A stretch of 64,000 nucleotides of DNA from Agromyces sp. H17E-10 (GCF_022919715.1 NZ_CP095042.1:124001-188000), one strand, 5' to 3'; positions 33,208 through 47,919 are shown, numbered from the stretch's first letter. Numbers and translations: made by a program. The notes: generated by a model not told the origin, from the letters alone.

Positions 33208-34719
33208 TCAGCGCTGGCGGCGCTCGCGCACGCGCATGTTCACGACGATCGGCGTGCCCTCGAAGCCGTACACCTCGCGCAGGCGCCGCTGGATGAACCG
33301 GCGGTAGCCCGGGTCGAGGAAGCCCGTCGTGAAGAGCACGAATGTCGGCGGACGGCTGCCCGCCTGGGTGCCGAACAGGATGCGCGGCTGCTTGCCGCCG
33401 CGCACCGGGTGCGGGTGCTCCTGCGTGAGCTCGGTGAGGAAGGCGTTGAACTTGCCCGTGGGAATGCGGGTGTCCCAGCCCTCGAGCGCCGTCTCGAGCG
33501 CCGGCACGAGCTTCTCGAGGTGACGGCCCGTGCGTGCCGAGATGTTGACGCGCGGCGCCCACGTGACGTGGTGCAGGTCCTGCTCGATCTCGCGCTCGAG
33601 GTAGCGGCGGCGGTCGTCGTCGAGCTGGTCCCACTTGTTGTAAGCGAGCACGAGCGCACGGCCCGACTCGAGGACGAGATCGATGATGCGCACGTCCTGC
33701 TCGGAGATCGGCTGCGTGACGTCGAGCAGCACGACCGCGACCTCCGCCTTCTCGAGGGCCGCCTGGGTGCGGAGCGACGCGTAGAAGTCGGCGCCCTGCT
33801 GCAGGTGCACGCGACGGCGGATGCCCGCGGTGTCGACGAAGCGCCAGATCTTGCCGCCGAGCTCGATCTGCTCGTCGACGGGGTCGCGCGTGGTGCCGGC
33901 GAGGTCGTTCACGACGACCCGCTCCTCGCCCGCTGCCTTGTTGAGCAGCGAGCTCTTGCCCACGTTCGGTCGGCCCACGATGGCGACCCGGCGGGGTCCG
34001 CCGAACTCCTCCTTCGCAACCGCGGAGACCTGCGGCAGCACTTTGAAGACCTGCTCGAGGAGGTCGGCCACGCCGCGACCGTGCAGCGCGGAGACCGGAT
34101 ACGGCTCGCCGAGGCCGAGGTTCCACAGCGCGGCGGCCTCGGGCTCCTGGCGTGCGTCGTCGACCTTGTTCGCCACGAGGAAGACGGGCTTCTTCGTCTT
34201 CCGCAGCAGGCGCACGACGTGCTCGTCGGTCGCGGTGGCGCCGACCGTCGCGTCGACGACGAAGAGCACGACGTCGCTGAGGTCGATCGCGACCTCGGCC
34301 TGCGCGGCGACCGATGCGTCGATGCCCTTCGCGTCGGGCTCCCAACCGCCCGTGTCGACGAGGGTGAAGCGACGGTCGAGGAACTCGCCCTTGTACGAGA
34401 CGCGGTCGCGCGTGACACCCGGCGTGTCCTCGACGACAGCCTCGCGCCGGCCGAGGATGCGGTTCACGAGCGCCGACTTGCCGACGTTCGGACGGCCGAC
34501 GATCGCGATGACCGGCAGGGCCGGGAGGTAGCGGATGCCTTCGACGCCCTCTTCGGAGTGCTCGAGCACCTCGAGGTCGTCGTCGTCGAGCTCGTAGTCG
34601 CTGAGGCCCGAGCGCAGGGCCGCGGCCCGCTGCTCGGCGAGTTCGTCGTCGACGCCGGCGAGCCGCTCGGCCAGGTCGTCGTGGGCGACGTCTTCGTACT
34701 CGTCGCGCTGGTCGGTCAT
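33208..34719 (-). CDS. der: Ribosome biogenesis GTPase Der (EngA)
   Basis: 503-residue double GTPase needed for 50S maturation. The acidic N-terminal tail (about 65 residues) is typical of actinobacterial Der. First G domain: [22 protein letters not shown]; second: [22 protein letters not shown]; then a KH-like C-terminal domain ending with [16 protein letters not shown] 7 nt upstream fixes the start at 34719. In many relatives der follows cmk directly; here a two-component system and a GAP-family gene have come between them. Confidence 0.96.
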   Translation of the reverse strand: MTDQRDEYEDVAHDDLAERLAGVDDELAEQRAAALRSGLSDYELDDDDLEVLEHSEEGVEGIRYLPALPVIAIVGRPNVGKSALVNRILGRREAVVEDTPGVTRDRVSYKGEFLDRRFTLVDTGGWEPDAKGIDASVAAQAEVAIDLSDVVLFVVDATVGATATDEHVVRLLRKTKKPVFLVANKVDDARQEPEAAALWNLGLGEPYPVSALHGRGVADLLEQVFKVLPQVSAVAKEEFGGPRRVAIVGRPNVGKSSLLNKAAGEERVVVNDLAGTTRDPVDEQIELGGKIWRFVDTAGIRRRVHLQQGADFYASLRTQAALEKAEVAVVLLDVTQPISEQDVRIIDLVLESGRALVLAYNKWDQLDDDRRRYLEREIEQDLHHVTWAPRVNISARTGRHLEKLVPALETALEGWDTRIPTGKFNAFLTELTQEHPHPVRGGKQPRILFGTQAGSRPPTFVLFTTGFLDPGYRRFIQRRLREVYGFEGTPIVVNMRVRERRQR

Positions 34720-34834
34720 ACTGTCTCCTGGAACGTCGTGGGCGCGAATGCGCGCGGCTACCAGTCTGCCGTATGCCGGCTGTGAAGTCCGGATGCCGCG
34801 GGCCGACGCCGATCTTCGGAGCACCTCCGCGTGC

Positions 34835-35515
34835 TCAGGCCTCGGGTTCGCTCCCGCGGGCGAGCGCGACGGCGTGGGTCCGGCTGCGTGCCCCGAGCTT
34901 GGCGAGCACGTTCGAGACGTGGGTCTTCGCCGTCGGCAACGCGATGCCGAGATGCTCGGCGATCTCCGCGTTCGACCAGCCCCGCGCCAGGCCCGCGAGC
35001 ACGTCGCGCTCGCGCCCCGTCAGGCTCGACAACGGAGATTCGTCCTCCTCCGCCTCTGGATCGGCGGGCTCGCCAGGCGACGCGGCGAGCGGCACCCCAC
35101 CGGCGAGCACGGCGAGCGCACGACGGGTGACCCGCGGATCGAGCACCCCTTCGCCGCCGGCGACCCGGTGCACCGCGTCGACGAGGGTCGCGGCATCCGC
35201 GGTCTTCAGCAGGAAGCCGGCGGCCCCCGCACGGATCGCACCGAAGACGAGATCGTCCTCGTCGAAGCTCGTGAGCACGAGCACCTCGCCGAGACCCCGT
35301 TCGACGATCGCGCGGGTCGCCGTCACACCGTCGACGCCCGGCATGCGGAGGTCCATGAGTACGACGTCGGGGCGGAGCGCCGCGGCGTTGCGCACAGCCG
35401 CGGCACCATCGGCCGCCTCGCCGACCACCACGAGACCGTGCGTCTCGAGCATGATCCGGAGGGCTTCGCGGATGGCCCCGTGGTCGTCGACGACCATGAC
35501 CCGGGGCGCCGTCAT
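34835..35515 (-). CDS. NarL/LuxR-type response regulator
   Basis: 226 residues. Receiver domain with VVDDH acidic pocket, phospho-acceptor Asp55 in VLMDLRMPG, Thr/Ser82-83 in VLTSFD and Lys104 in FLLKTADA; then an acidic linker (about 145-163) and a GerE/LuxR HTH ([48 protein letters not shown], about 165-212, split). Its start overlaps the kinase stop (ATGA), so the two are a cognate pair. Target genes not evident, the GAP-family gene next door is a candidate. Confidence 0.94.
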   Translation of the reverse strand: MTAPRVMVVDDHGAIREALRIMLETHGLVVVGEAADGAAAVRNAAALRPDVVLMDLRMPGVDGVTATRAIVERGLGEVLVLTSFDEDDLVFGAIRAGAAGFLLKTADAATLVDAVHRVAGGEGVLDPRVTRRALAVLAGGVPLAASPGEPADPEAEEDESPLSSLTGRERDVLAGLARGWSNAEIAEHLGIALPTAKTHVSNVLAKLGARSRTHAVALARGSEPEA

Positions 35516-36750
35516 GCGGCGACCGGAATCGTCGCACGCACCGACCAGCCGGAACCGTCGGGACCGGCGCTGAACCGCCCGCCGAAGGCTCGCACCCGCT
35601 CGTCGAGCATTGCGAGACCGGTGCCGTTGCCGGGCAGGCTCGGGCGCTCGAGCGGGCGGCCGTCCTGCGAGTCCACGCGAACGTCGAGCGAGCGGGCCCC
35701 GACCTCGATCGCGACCGCGACCCGGCCTCCCGCCGCGTGTCGGGCGCAGTTCGCGAGCGACTCCTGCACGATGCGCGCGGCCAGTTGCTCGACCGCCGCG
35801 GGCACCGACGGCACCAGCGCCGCCGGCGGGCCGTCGACGGTCACCTCGAGCCCGGCCCGGCGAGCCTCGTCGACGAAGCCCGGCACGCGGTCGAATCGCG
35901 GCGGCACGACGAGTTCGCCGCCGCCGGCGCGGAGCACGGTGATCATCGAGCGCAGCGCCTCGTGCGCCTCGAGGCTCGAGTCGCGCACCGCCCGCAGCGC
36001 GGCACCGTCGGCGCCCGGCTCGCGATCGCTCGACAGTGCGGCCTCGGCGCGGATCGCCATCGCCGACACGTGCCCCGCCACCAGGTCGTGCAGCTCGCGC
36101 GCCATGCCGTCGCGTTCGCGCTGCAGCGCCGCCTGCCGGTCGCGTTCGGCGAGTCGCATGACCTCGCGTGCCTCTCGACGGTGGAGAGCGGCGAGCTCGT
36201 TCGCCTGGGCGACGGCGGTCGCCCACCAGTAGTCGGTGCCGAGCAAGGCGCCGAGCTGGAGGCCGACGAGCACGGCGATGCGCCCGTCGCCCGTCACGAC
36301 GAGCGCGAGTCCGGTGATGGTGACCGTCGCGGCGATGCAGGCGGCGAGGATGCGACGACGCACCGTCGCGCCCGCCCCGACAGTCACCGTCCACAGCAGG
36401 TCGAGGAGCGCGACGAGCGTGCCGATGCCGCCGACCGTGAACAGGGCGACGAAGCAGAGCACGCTCACGATCGCGAGGCCGATACGGGCATGCCGACGTT
36501 TGAGCGCGACGCAGACGACCGCCGGCAGCGACAGCGCGACGCCCCACCATTGCGAGACCGGCTCGGGCAGCACCGAGATCGCGTTCCAGATCTCGCCGAT
36601 TCCCACCGCGGCCGCGACGACGCTCAGCACGGCGATCCCGCCGGCGTCGATGAGCGGCCGATGCCGCCGGATCCAGCGGGAGAATGCCCCGTCCCCTGAT
36701 CCGGTCGTCCCGGTCGCGGCTCCACGCATCGCCGTGTCCATGCCCTCCAT
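35512..36750 (-). CDS. Sensor histidine kinase (HisKA_3)
   Basis: 412-residue membrane kinase. Four to six transmembrane helices occupy residues 30-180, with no extracellular sensor domain. HisKA_3 dimerisation with the phospho-His in ARELHDLVAGHVSAMAIR (about residue 219) and HATPase with NGTGLAMLDERVRAFGG near the C-terminus. Start at 36750 or three codons later; GGAGG stands only 2 nt before the second one, and GGAGGAG 15 nt before the first. Partner of the overlapping LuxR-type regulator. Confidence 0.92.
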   Translation of the reverse strand: MEGMDTAMRGAATGTTGSGDGAFSRWIRRHRPLIDAGGIAVLSVVAAAVGIGEIWNAISVLPEPVSQWWGVALSLPAVVCVALKRRHARIGLAIVSVLCFVALFTVGGIGTLVALLDLLWTVTVGAGATVRRRILAACIAATVTITGLALVVTGDGRIAVLVGLQLGALLGTDYWWATAVAQANELAALHRREAREVMRLAERDRQAALQRERDGMARELHDLVAGHVSAMAIRAEAALSSDREPGADGAALRAVRDSSLEAHEALRSMITVLRAGGGELVVPPRFDRVPGFVDEARRAGLEVTVDGPPAALVPSVPAAVEQLAARIVQESLANCARHAAGGRVAVAIEVGARSLDVRVDSQDGRPLERPSLPGNGTGLAMLDERVRAFGGRFSAGPDGSGWSVRATIPVAA

Positions 36751-36860
36751 CGAAGCACGCCCGGGCTCCTCCGCGGTACGCCGAAAGGATGAGTGCCGTC
36801 AGGGTCGCTCGGTCATCCGGCCGATGCGCGCGAACAGGGCGCGACGACAGGCTGGCAGGC

Positions 36861-37727
36861 ATGGATCTCCTCACCGACGCTCCGCTCGGGCTCTCGCTCG
36901 CCGCGCTGGCGCTGCTCGACGGACTCAGCATCGGCACCCTGCTGATCCCCGTGTTCCTGCTGCTCGCGCCGCGGCTCCGGGGTGGAAGGGTGCTGCTCTA
37001 CCTGGTCACGATCGCGGTCTTCTACCTGCTCGTGGGCGTGCTCTTCATGCTGGGCCTCGTGAACCTGGTCGACGTCGGCCGGGATTTCCTCGGTTCGACG
37101 ACCGGCCTCGTCGTGCGCCTCGGCGTCGGCGTCGCCCTCATCGTCATCGCGTTCGCGATGCCGACGGGCGCCCGCACACGGCCGCCCGTCCACGCCGACG
37201 CGGGCGTCGCCGGCCGGGCGACCTCCGCCGCGGCATCCCGGCACGTCGTGTCGGGCCCGACCCTCGCCGTCGAAGCGGGCGCCGCAGGCGCCGCAGGCGC
37301 GGCGGGCGCGGCTTCTCGGGGCGGCCGAATCTCCCGCTGGCGGGACCGCCTGCTCTCGGACGCGGCATCGCCTGCGAACGTCATGGCGGTCGCGCTGGCC
37401 GCCGGGCTCATCGAGGTCGCCACGATGCTGCCCTATCTCGTCGCGATGGGCATGCTGGCCGAGGCCGATCTCGCAGCACCGATGCGGTTCGCCGCGCTCG
37501 CGGGCTACTGCGCGGTGATGATCGCTCCGGCGCTGCTGCTCCTCGCGCTGCGCATCGTCGCCGCTCCGCTCGTGCAGCGGCCCCTCGAGCGCCTCGCCGC
37601 CTAGCTCGAACGCACCGCGGCAGACAACACGGCCTGGATCCTCGGGATCGTCGGGTTCCTCGTGGCGAGGGATGCCGCGAGCGAGCTCGGTCTCTTCGAC
37701 CTGGTCGACACGCTCACGAAGCGCTGA
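36861..37727 (+). pseudogene. GAP-family (Sap-like) membrane protein with in-frame amber codon
   Basis: Multi-pass membrane protein of the GAP/Sap family (LysE-like fold, linked to peptidoglycolipid or sulfolipid export). 247 residues are read up to TAG at 37602-37604, with helices near 12-32, 38-58, 75-95 and two after an Ala/Gly-rich loop. The same frame continues for exactly 40 codons to TGA at 37727 and encodes TAWILGIVGFLVARDA, the family's closing helix. The family usually has Trp where TAG stands, so a TGG-to-TAG change is likely. The shortened protein might still be made, or the base could be a sequencing error. Confidence 0.75.
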
Positions 37728-37729
37728 CC

Positions 37730-38419
37730 TCAGGCGCCGGGCGAGGTCTCTGAATCACGGCGAGCTTCGACGACCGCGATCACCGCGTCGACCGTCTGCT
37801 CGAAGTCCAGGTCGCTCGAGTCGACCGTCGTGACCCCTTCGGCCGCGGTCATGAACTCGACGACCTTCGAATCGGCGGCGTCGCGCTTGCGCATGGCCTC
37901 GCCGACGACCGCGACCGAGCTGCCCGCCAGCTCGGCGGCGCGCCTGGCCATGCGCACCTCCTCGGACGCGGTGAGCAGGATGCGGACGGGCGCGTCGGGC
38001 GCGACGACCGTCGTGATGTCGCGTCCCTCGACGACGATGCCGGGCCGTCGCTCGGCGGCCATGATCGACCGGAACAGCTCGATGAGGTGCGTGCGAACCT
38101 CGGGCACGCGGGCGACACGGCTGACGACCGCCGAGATCTCCGGGTCGCGGATCGCCTCGGTCACGTCGGTGTCGCCGACGTGGACCCGGTAGCCCGCCGG
38201 ATCGGTGCCGATGCGGTAGTCGAAGCTCGGCAGGCATGAGACGACCGAGTCGGCGTCGTCGGTGTCGACGGCCGACGCCTCGACGTGCCACGCGAGCGCC
38301 CGGTATGCCGCGCCGGTGTCGAGGAATCCGTACGACAGTCGCTTCGCGACCGCCTTCGACACGCTCGACTTGCCGCTGCCGGCGGGTCCATCGACGGCGA
38401 CGACGACGGGGATCTCCAC
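37730..38419 (-). CDS. cmk: Cytidylate kinase
   Basis: 229-residue CMP/dCMP kinase. P-loop [10 protein letters not shown] at residues 10-19, [13 protein letters not shown] (the CMP site, DTGAxYR), REVRTH-type RVPEVRTHL and [11 protein letters not shown] (GRDxxT, the second nucleotide site) are all in place. Belongs to the tyrA–cmk part of a minus-strand cluster; upstream tyrA is 30 bp away. Its stop is only 2 bp from the GAP-family pseudogene's true end on the other strand. Confidence 0.96.
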   Translation of the reverse strand: MEIPVVVAVDGPAGSGKSSVSKAVAKRLSYGFLDTGAAYRALAWHVEASAVDTDDADSVVSCLPSFDYRIGTDPAGYRVHVGDTDVTEAIRDPEISAVVSRVARVPEVRTHLIELFRSIMAAERRPGIVVEGRDITTVVAPDAPVRILLTASEEVRMARRAAELAGSSVAVVGEAMRKRDAADSKVVEFMTAAEGVTTVDSSDLDFEQTVDAVIAVVEARRDSETSPGA

Positions 38420-38449
38420 GGATGCCTCCAGGGGGTGGTTCGGGCCGGC

Positions 38450-39532
38450 TCAGCCGGCGATGCGCCAGCCGCGCTCGGCCAGCTCGTTGGTCAGTCGATC
38501 GGCTGCTTCGGGGACGACCTGCACCTCGGCGAGGCCGACCTGACGGCCGGGCGAGTGCTCGAGCCGCAGGTCTTCGAGATTGACGCCGATCTCGCCGATC
38601 TCGGCGAGCAGCCGGGCGAGCTGGCCCGGTCGGTCGTCGACCATGACGACGACGGTCGTGAATCGCTTGTCGGTGCCGTGCTTGCCGGGAAGGCGCGCGA
38701 CGCCCGTGTTGCCACCCGTGAGCTCCTCGGCGACGCGGCGCCGAGCGCCGGGCGCTGCGGGATCGCCGAGCGCCTCGATGAAGCGGTCGAGGTCGTCGCG
38801 GAAGGCGACGAGGATGTCGCGGACGGGCGCGGAGTTCGCGCCGAGGATCTGCACCCAGAGGTCGGGGTCGCTCGCCGCGATGCGGGTCACGTCGCGGACG
38901 CCCTGGCCGGCGAGCCCGAGTGCGGCGTTCGGGGCGTCGATGAACCGGCGCGCCATGACGCTCGCGACGACCTGCGGCACGTGCGAGATGAGGGCGACGC
39001 CGCGGTCGTGCTCGTCGGGCGTCATCTCGACGAGGGTCGCCCCGAGGTCGAGGATGAGGTCGTCGATGGCCCCCGCGCGCTGGTAGCTGATCGCGTCGTG
39101 CGCGGCGACGACCCACGGCCGGCCGGCGAAGAGGTCGGCGCGGGCGGCGAGTGGGCCGCCGCGCTCGCGTCCGGCGAGCGGGTGCGAGCCGATGTAGCGC
39201 GACACGTCGGCGCCCGCGCCGGTGAGCTCGTCGAGGATGCCGGCCTTGACGCTCGCGACGTCGGTGACGATCGCCTCGGGGAAGGCGGCGAGCTCGTCGG
39301 CGACGACCCGTGCGGTGACGTCGGGCGGCACCGCGACCACGATCAGCCGCGGGTCGTCGCCGGGCCGGGCCGGCTGGCCGGCGCCGAGATCGGTCGCGAT
39401 CGCGACGTGCGTCGGTGAGGCGTCGGCGAGGATGACGTCGACGCCACGGGCGCGCAGCCCGAGCGCGACGCTCGTGCCGAGGAGCCCAGCGCCGACGACG
39501 CGCACCTGGCCGGTGAGCCGTGATTCGACCAC
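38450..39532 (-). CDS. tyrA: Prephenate dehydrogenase
   Basis: 360 residues. Rossmann motif VGAGLLGTS (13-21), the conserved SHPLAGRERGG loop near 115-125 with the catalytic His, and a helical dimer domain; residues 285-360 form an ACT domain (VVMVDDRPGQLARLLAEIGEIGVNLEDL) for tyrosine feedback. Catalyses oxidative decarboxylation of prephenate to 4-hydroxyphenylpyruvate in tyrosine synthesis. Start is GTG at 39532, 1 nt after the rluB stop. Confidence 0.94.
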   Translation of the reverse strand: MVESRLTGQVRVVGAGLLGTSVALGLRARGVDVILADASPTHVAIATDLGAGQPARPGDDPRLIVVAVPPDVTARVVADELAAFPEAIVTDVASVKAGILDELTGAGADVSRYIGSHPLAGRERGGPLAARADLFAGRPWVVAAHDAISYQRAGAIDDLILDLGATLVEMTPDEHDRGVALISHVPQVVASVMARRFIDAPNAALGLAGQGVRDVTRIAASDPDLWVQILGANSAPVRDILVAFRDDLDRFIEALGDPAAPGARRRVAEELTGGNTGVARLPGKHGTDKRFTTVVVMVDDRPGQLARLLAEIGEIGVNLEDLRLEHSPGRQVGLAEVQVVPEAADRLTNELAERGWRIAG

Positions 39533-39533
39533 G

Positions 39534-40313
39534 TCAGTGCCCTTCCGGGGCCGATGCCCCGCTGCCGGCGGACCTGGCGATGGTGAGCAGCCGGCCGCGT
39601 TCGTCCTTCGTCAGCTCGCGCAGCTGACCGGCCCTCAGTGTACCGAGGTGCAGGGGCCCGAACTGGCGGCGCACGAGCTCGACGACCGGGTGGCCGACGG
39701 CCTTCAGCATGCGCCGCACGATGCGGTTCTTGCCGGAGTGCAGCGTGATCTCGACGATCGTGTGCTTCGCGTCGCCCTGCGTCTGCAGGATCTTCGCCCG
39801 ATCGGCCTTGATCGGACCGTCGTCGAGCTCGATGCCCTGCTTGAGCTGCTGGAGGGTCTGCGGGGTCAGCCGTCCGCGCACCTTCGCGACGTACGTCTTC
39901 TCGACCCCGAACGACGGGTGCGCGAGCACATGCGCGAGCTCGCCGTCGTTCGTGAGCACGAGCAGGCCGCTCGTCTCGGCGTCGAGACGGCCGACGTTGT
40001 AGACGCGCTCCTCGAGGTCGTCGGTGAACCGGCGCAGGTCGGGACGACCCTGCTCGTCGCGCATCGACGACACGACCCCCGTGGGCTTGTTGAGCATGTA
40101 GTACCGCTTGGCCGTGTCGAGCTGCACGGCGACGCCGTCGACCGAGACGAGGTCGGTCTCGGGGTCGACGCGGGTGCCGAGCTCGGTGACGATGCGACCG
40201 TTCACCTCGATGCGCCCGGCGAGGATGTACTCCTCGACCACGCGACGGCTCGCGACGCCCGCGGCGGCGAGCACCTTCTGCAGGCGCACGCCTGCCACTT
40301 CCGATTCAGCCAT
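39534..40313 (-). CDS. rluB: RluB-type 23S rRNA pseudouridine synthase
   Basis: 259-residue RsuA/RluB-family enzyme. N-terminal S4 domain (VRLQKVLAAAGVASRRVVEEYILAGRIEVNG), then the catalytic Asp in VGRLDAETSGLLVLTNDG and the KTYVAKVRG strand. The ATG at 40313 overlaps the scpB stop by 8 nt; a longer frame upstream adds only a low-complexity extension. Position between scpB and tyrA is standard in actinobacteria. The target site is inferred as U2605 by family. Confidence 0.94.
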   Translation of the reverse strand: MAESEVAGVRLQKVLAAAGVASRRVVEEYILAGRIEVNGRIVTELGTRVDPETDLVSVDGVAVQLDTAKRYYMLNKPTGVVSSMRDEQGRPDLRRFTDDLEERVYNVGRLDAETSGLLVLTNDGELAHVLAHPSFGVEKTYVAKVRGRLTPQTLQQLKQGIELDDGPIKADRAKILQTQGDAKHTIVEITLHSGKNRIVRRMLKAVGHPVVELVRRQFGPLHLGTLRAGQLRELTKDERGRLLTIARSAGSGASAPEGH

Positions 40314-41007
40314 CGAGGTCGAATCCTCCCTGTCCGTCGTCGAGCAGCGGTGAGATGGGCGGCAACTCATCGAGCGAGTTGATGCCGAGGTTCGTGAGCA
40401 GCAGGTCGGTCGTGCCGTAGAGGATCGCGCCCGTCTCGGGGTCGGTGTCGACCTCGGTCACGAGTCCCCTCCCGAGCAGGGTGCGCACGACGGAGTCGAC
40501 ATTGACCGCCCGGATCGACGCGACCTGGGAACGCGAGATCGGCTGCTTGTACGCGATCACCGACAGCGTCTCGAGCGCGGCCTGCGAGAGCCGGGTCGAC
40601 GACTGGGTCACGACGAAGTCGGTCACCAGGGCGTCGTACTCGCCGCGCACGTAGAACCGCCAGCCGCCGCCGACCTCGCGGAGCTCGAAGGCGCGACGGA
40701 TGCCGCGTGCCTCGGCTTCGACGACGGCGAGGTCGGTACGGGGCTCGCCCGACGGCGCTCCCCCGTCGTAGTCGACTCGCAGCCGCGCGATCGACGCCCG
40801 GACCTCGGCGACCGGCCGCGCGACGGCCGCGGCGAGGTGGACGACGCTCTGCGGTTCGTCGGCGATGAAGAGGATCGCCTCGATCGCGCGATCGAGGTCG
40901 ATGTGGGGCTGGCCGGGCACGTCGAGCGGGGTCGCGACCGAGAGCTCGGGGCCGTCGGCGATCGTTCCCCCCTCGGCTTCGTCGGTCGTGGTCGGCTCAT
41001 TCGTCAT
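40306..41007 (-). CDS. scpB: Segregation and condensation protein B
   Basis: 233-residue ScpB: two winged-helix domains. First: IEAILFIADEPQSVVHLAAAV, second: LSQAALETLSVIAYKQPISRSQVASIRAVNVDSVVRTLLGRGLVTEV, which is nearly invariant in the family. Acidic N- and C-terminal tails. Forms the SMC–ScpA–ScpB condensin. Overlaps scpA by 11 nt and rluB by 8 nt. Confidence 0.95.
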   Translation of the reverse strand: MTNEPTTTDEAEGGTIADGPELSVATPLDVPGQPHIDLDRAIEAILFIADEPQSVVHLAAAVARPVAEVRASIARLRVDYDGGAPSGEPRTDLAVVEAEARGIRRAFELREVGGGWRFYVRGEYDALVTDFVVTQSSTRLSQAALETLSVIAYKQPISRSQVASIRAVNVDSVVRTLLGRGLVTEVDTDPETGAILYGTTDLLLTNLGINSLDELPPISPLLDDGQGGFDLDG

Positions 41008-41884
41008 AGTCGGCCCCCAGGCTCTCGAGGTTCGCGTCGGTCCAGTGCTCGGCCGCCCAGCGAAGCGTCAGCTCCCCCAGCGGTTCGAGCTGCTCGAAGC
41101 CGATCGCGGCGTGCCGGTACAGCTCGAGCACGGCCAGGAATCGGGCGACGACGACGCCCCGCTGCGCCACGCCCGCGATGAGCTGGCGGAAGGTCACCGG
41201 CTCGCCGCGGCGCAGCACGGCGACGACCTGCGCCGCCTGCTCGCGGATCGACACGAGCGGTGCGTGCAGGTGGTCGAGCCCCACGACCGGGATCTCGCGC
41301 GGTGTGAGCGCGAGCGTCGCGAGCGCCGCGAAGTCCTCCGCCGAGAGGCTCCAGACGAGTTCGGGTGCGCGCTGCCGGAACTTCTCCTCGAGCCGTACCG
41401 TGCGCGCGTGCCGCTGCGCCTCGGCGTCGAGCTCGCCGCTGAACCATCGCGCCGCCTCCTTGAAGGCGCGGTACTGCAACAGCCGCGCGAAGAGCAGGTC
41501 GCGGGCCTCGAGCAGCGCGACGTCCTCCGCGTCGACCAGCTCGCCCTGCGGCAGGAGCCCGGCGACCTTCAGGTCGAGGAGCGTCGCCGCGACCACGAGG
41601 AACTCGCTCGCCCGATCGAGCTCCTCCTCGGAGTCGAGGCCCTTGAGGTAGGAGATGAACTCGTCGGTCACCTTCGAGAGCGACACCTCGGTGATGTCGA
41701 GCTCGTGCTTCGCGATGAGCGAGAGCAGCAGGTCGAACGGTCCCTCGAAGTTGGTGAGCGCGACGCGGAACCCGGGGTCGTCGCCCGCGCCCGCGGCATC
41801 CGTCACCGTTTCGTCGCCCGCCGATGCAGCTCGCTCGGCCGGGGCAGCCTCGTCCGCGGGCGCCTGCTCAGGCGACCGCGCCAC
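40997..41884 (-). CDS. scpA: Segregation and condensation protein A (kleisin)
   Basis: 295-residue kleisin linking SMC heads to ScpB. An Ala/Glu-rich unstructured tail (about 38 residues) precedes the diagnostic FEGPFDLLLSLIAKHELDITEVSLSKVTDEFISYL (split), then VVAATLLDLKVAGLLP. The C-terminal winged helix (ELYRHAAIGFEQLEPLGELTL) binds the SMC head. GTG start; overlaps the parA gene's 3' end by 17 nt. Confidence 0.95.
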   Translation of the reverse strand: MARSPEQAPADEAAPAERAASAGDETVTDAAGAGDDPGFRVALTNFEGPFDLLLSLIAKHELDITEVSLSKVTDEFISYLKGLDSEEELDRASEFLVVAATLLDLKVAGLLPQGELVDAEDVALLEARDLLFARLLQYRAFKEAARWFSGELDAEAQRHARTVRLEEKFRQRAPELVWSLSAEDFAALATLALTPREIPVVGLDHLHAPLVSIREQAAQVVAVLRRGEPVTFRQLIAGVAQRGVVVARFLAVLELYRHAAIGFEQLEPLGELTLRWAAEHWTDANLESLGADYDE

Positions 41885-42755
41885 GGAAGACCAGCTCCCT
41901 CGCGAGCTGCCGGTACGCCTTCGACGCCTGGTGCTCGGGGGCGAACTCGGTGATCGGCGTCGCCGCGACCGTCGCGTCGGGGAACTTCACGGTGCGCGTG
42001 ATGACCGTCTCGAGCACCTGGTCGCCGAACGCGTCGACGACGCGCTCGAGCACCTCGCGCGAGTGCAGCGTGCGAGCGTCGTACATCGTCGCGAGGATGC
42101 CGTCGAGCGTGATCGCGGGGTTCAGCCGGTCGCGCACCTTGTCGATCGTCTCGATGAGCAGGGCCACGCCGCGCAACGCGAAGAACTCGCACTCGAGCGG
42201 GATGACGACGCCGTGGCTCGCCGTGAGCGCATTCACGGTGAGCAGGCCGAGCGACGGCTGGCAGTCGATGAGGATGACGTCGTAGTCGGGAGCGACGCGG
42301 CGCAGGACGCCGGCGAGGATCTGTTCGCGGGCCACCTCGGTGACGAGGTGCACCTCGGCCGCCGAGAGGTCGATGTTCGCCGGGATCACGTCGAGGCCCT
42401 CGACCGTCGTGCGCTGGATCGCGTCCTTCGGCTCGAGCTGGCGCGACAGCAGGAGGTCGTAGATCGTCGGCACGTCGTGCGTCTGCACGCCGAGCCCGGC
42501 CGACAGGGCGCCCTGCGGGTCGAAGTCGATCGCGAGCACCTTGCGGCCGTACTCGGCGAGCGTCGCACCGAGGTTGATCGTGGTGGTCGTCTTGCCGACG
42601 CCGCCCTTCTGGTTGCAGAGCGCGATGATGCGCGCCGGACCGTGCGAGGCGAGCGGAGCGGGCTCGGGGAACTCGCGGTGAGGGCGACCGGTGGGACCCA
42701 GCTCCGGCTCCAGCGAAGCGATTCCGTCCGCCGAGTCGTGCTTCTGCTGCGTCAC
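41868..42755 (-). CDS. ParA/Soj-family ATPase next to scpAB
   Basis: 295 residues. Deviant Walker A KGGVGKTT (signature Lys of the MinD/ParA class) near residues 51-58, DFDPQG, and VILIDCQPSLGLLT. It is the ParA-type ATPase that often precedes scpA in actinobacteria; no parB is adjacent, so it is not the replication-origin Soj, which should be elsewhere. Probable role in condensin loading or nucleoid positioning. GTG start at 42755. Confidence 0.93.
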   Translation of the reverse strand: MTQQKHDSADGIASLEPELGPTGRPHREFPEPAPLASHGPARIIALCNQKGGVGKTTTTINLGATLAEYGRKVLAIDFDPQGALSAGLGVQTHDVPTIYDLLLSRQLEPKDAIQRTTVEGLDVIPANIDLSAAEVHLVTEVAREQILAGVLRRVAPDYDVILIDCQPSLGLLTVNALTASHGVVIPLECEFFALRGVALLIETIDKVRDRLNPAITLDGILATMYDARTLHSREVLERVVDAFGDQVLETVITRTVKFPDATVAATPITEFAPEHQASKAYRQLARELVFRGAVA

Positions 42756-42812
42756 GTGTCGTCTTCTCTCCTGGTCCGGGCGTCTGCCCGTTCGGGTAGG
42801 GCTTGGTCGATT

Positions 42813-43714
42813 CTAGCGAGCACGCGGGTGGGCTGCCGTGTACATCTCCCGGAGTGTATCGGCTGTGACGAGCGTGTAGATCTGCGTCGTCGCGACCGAC
42901 GAGTGCCCGAGCAGCTCCTGCACGACGCGCACGTCGGCGCCGCCCTCGAGCAGGTGGGTCGCGAACGAATGGCGCAGGGTGTGCGGTGAGACGGATGCCT
43001 CGAGCCCGGCCCGCTCGGCCGCTCCGCGGATCACGTCCCACGCCCCCTGCCGGGAGAGCCGCTTGCCGCGGACGCCGAGGAACAGGGCCGGCGTCGCCTG
43101 ACCGCGCGCCGAGAAGATCGGCCGGGCGCGCACGAGGTAGGCGTCGATCGCCCGTCGTGCGTAGCTGCCGACCGGCACGATTCGCTGCTTGCCGCCCTTG
43201 CCGAAGAGCCGGACGACCTCGTCGTCGATGAGGTCGTCGACGTTCAGCGAGACCGCCTCGGTCACGCGGGCGCCGGTCGCGTAGAGCAGCTCCAGCAGTG
43301 CGGCGTCGCGCAGCTGCACCGGCTCCTCCCCTCCGGCGGCCGCGATGAGCGCTTCGACGTCCTCGACCGGGATCGCCTTCGGCAGCCGCGCGGGCAGCTT
43401 CGGCGGGCGCAGGTCGCGGGACACGTCGGCGTCGAGCTCGCCCTCCTCGGCGAGGAATCGGTGCAGCCCCCGCACCGCTGAGAGCACGCGGGCGATCGAC
43501 GAGGTCGCGAGCACCGGTTCGCGCTCGGTGCCGAGGTATCGCACGAAGTCGGAGAGGTCGCGCTCGGCGACGCGATCGAGCTCCCCCGGACCGCGTGACT
43601 CGAGCCAGTCGGCGTAGATCGCGAGGTCCCGCCGGTACGACGCCGTCGTGTTGCGCGACAGGCCCCGCTCCACGGCGAGGTGCCGCAGATAGCCGTCGAC
43701 CCGCGCTGCGGTCG

Positions 43715-43718
<4 letters not shown>
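42813..43718 (-). CDS. xerD: Tyrosine recombinase XerD
   Basis: 301-residue recombinase that resolves chromosome dimers at dif. Core-binding domain (residues 1-95), then Arg in YATGARVTEAVSL, the K in GKGGKQRIVP, HTLRHSFATHLL and LGHSSVATTQIYT with the nucleophile Tyr. The GTG at 43718 overlaps the NUDIX stop (GTGA); a longer frame adds a low-complexity extension. Its place ahead of parA–scpAB is the usual chromosomal one, so it is not a mobile-element integrase. Confidence 0.93.

Positions 43719-47919
<4,201 letters not shown>

Noticed and set aside
41868..42755. Plasmid-type or origin-proximal parA
   Set aside because: No parB or parS nearby; the position before scpA is standard for actinobacterial chromosomes.
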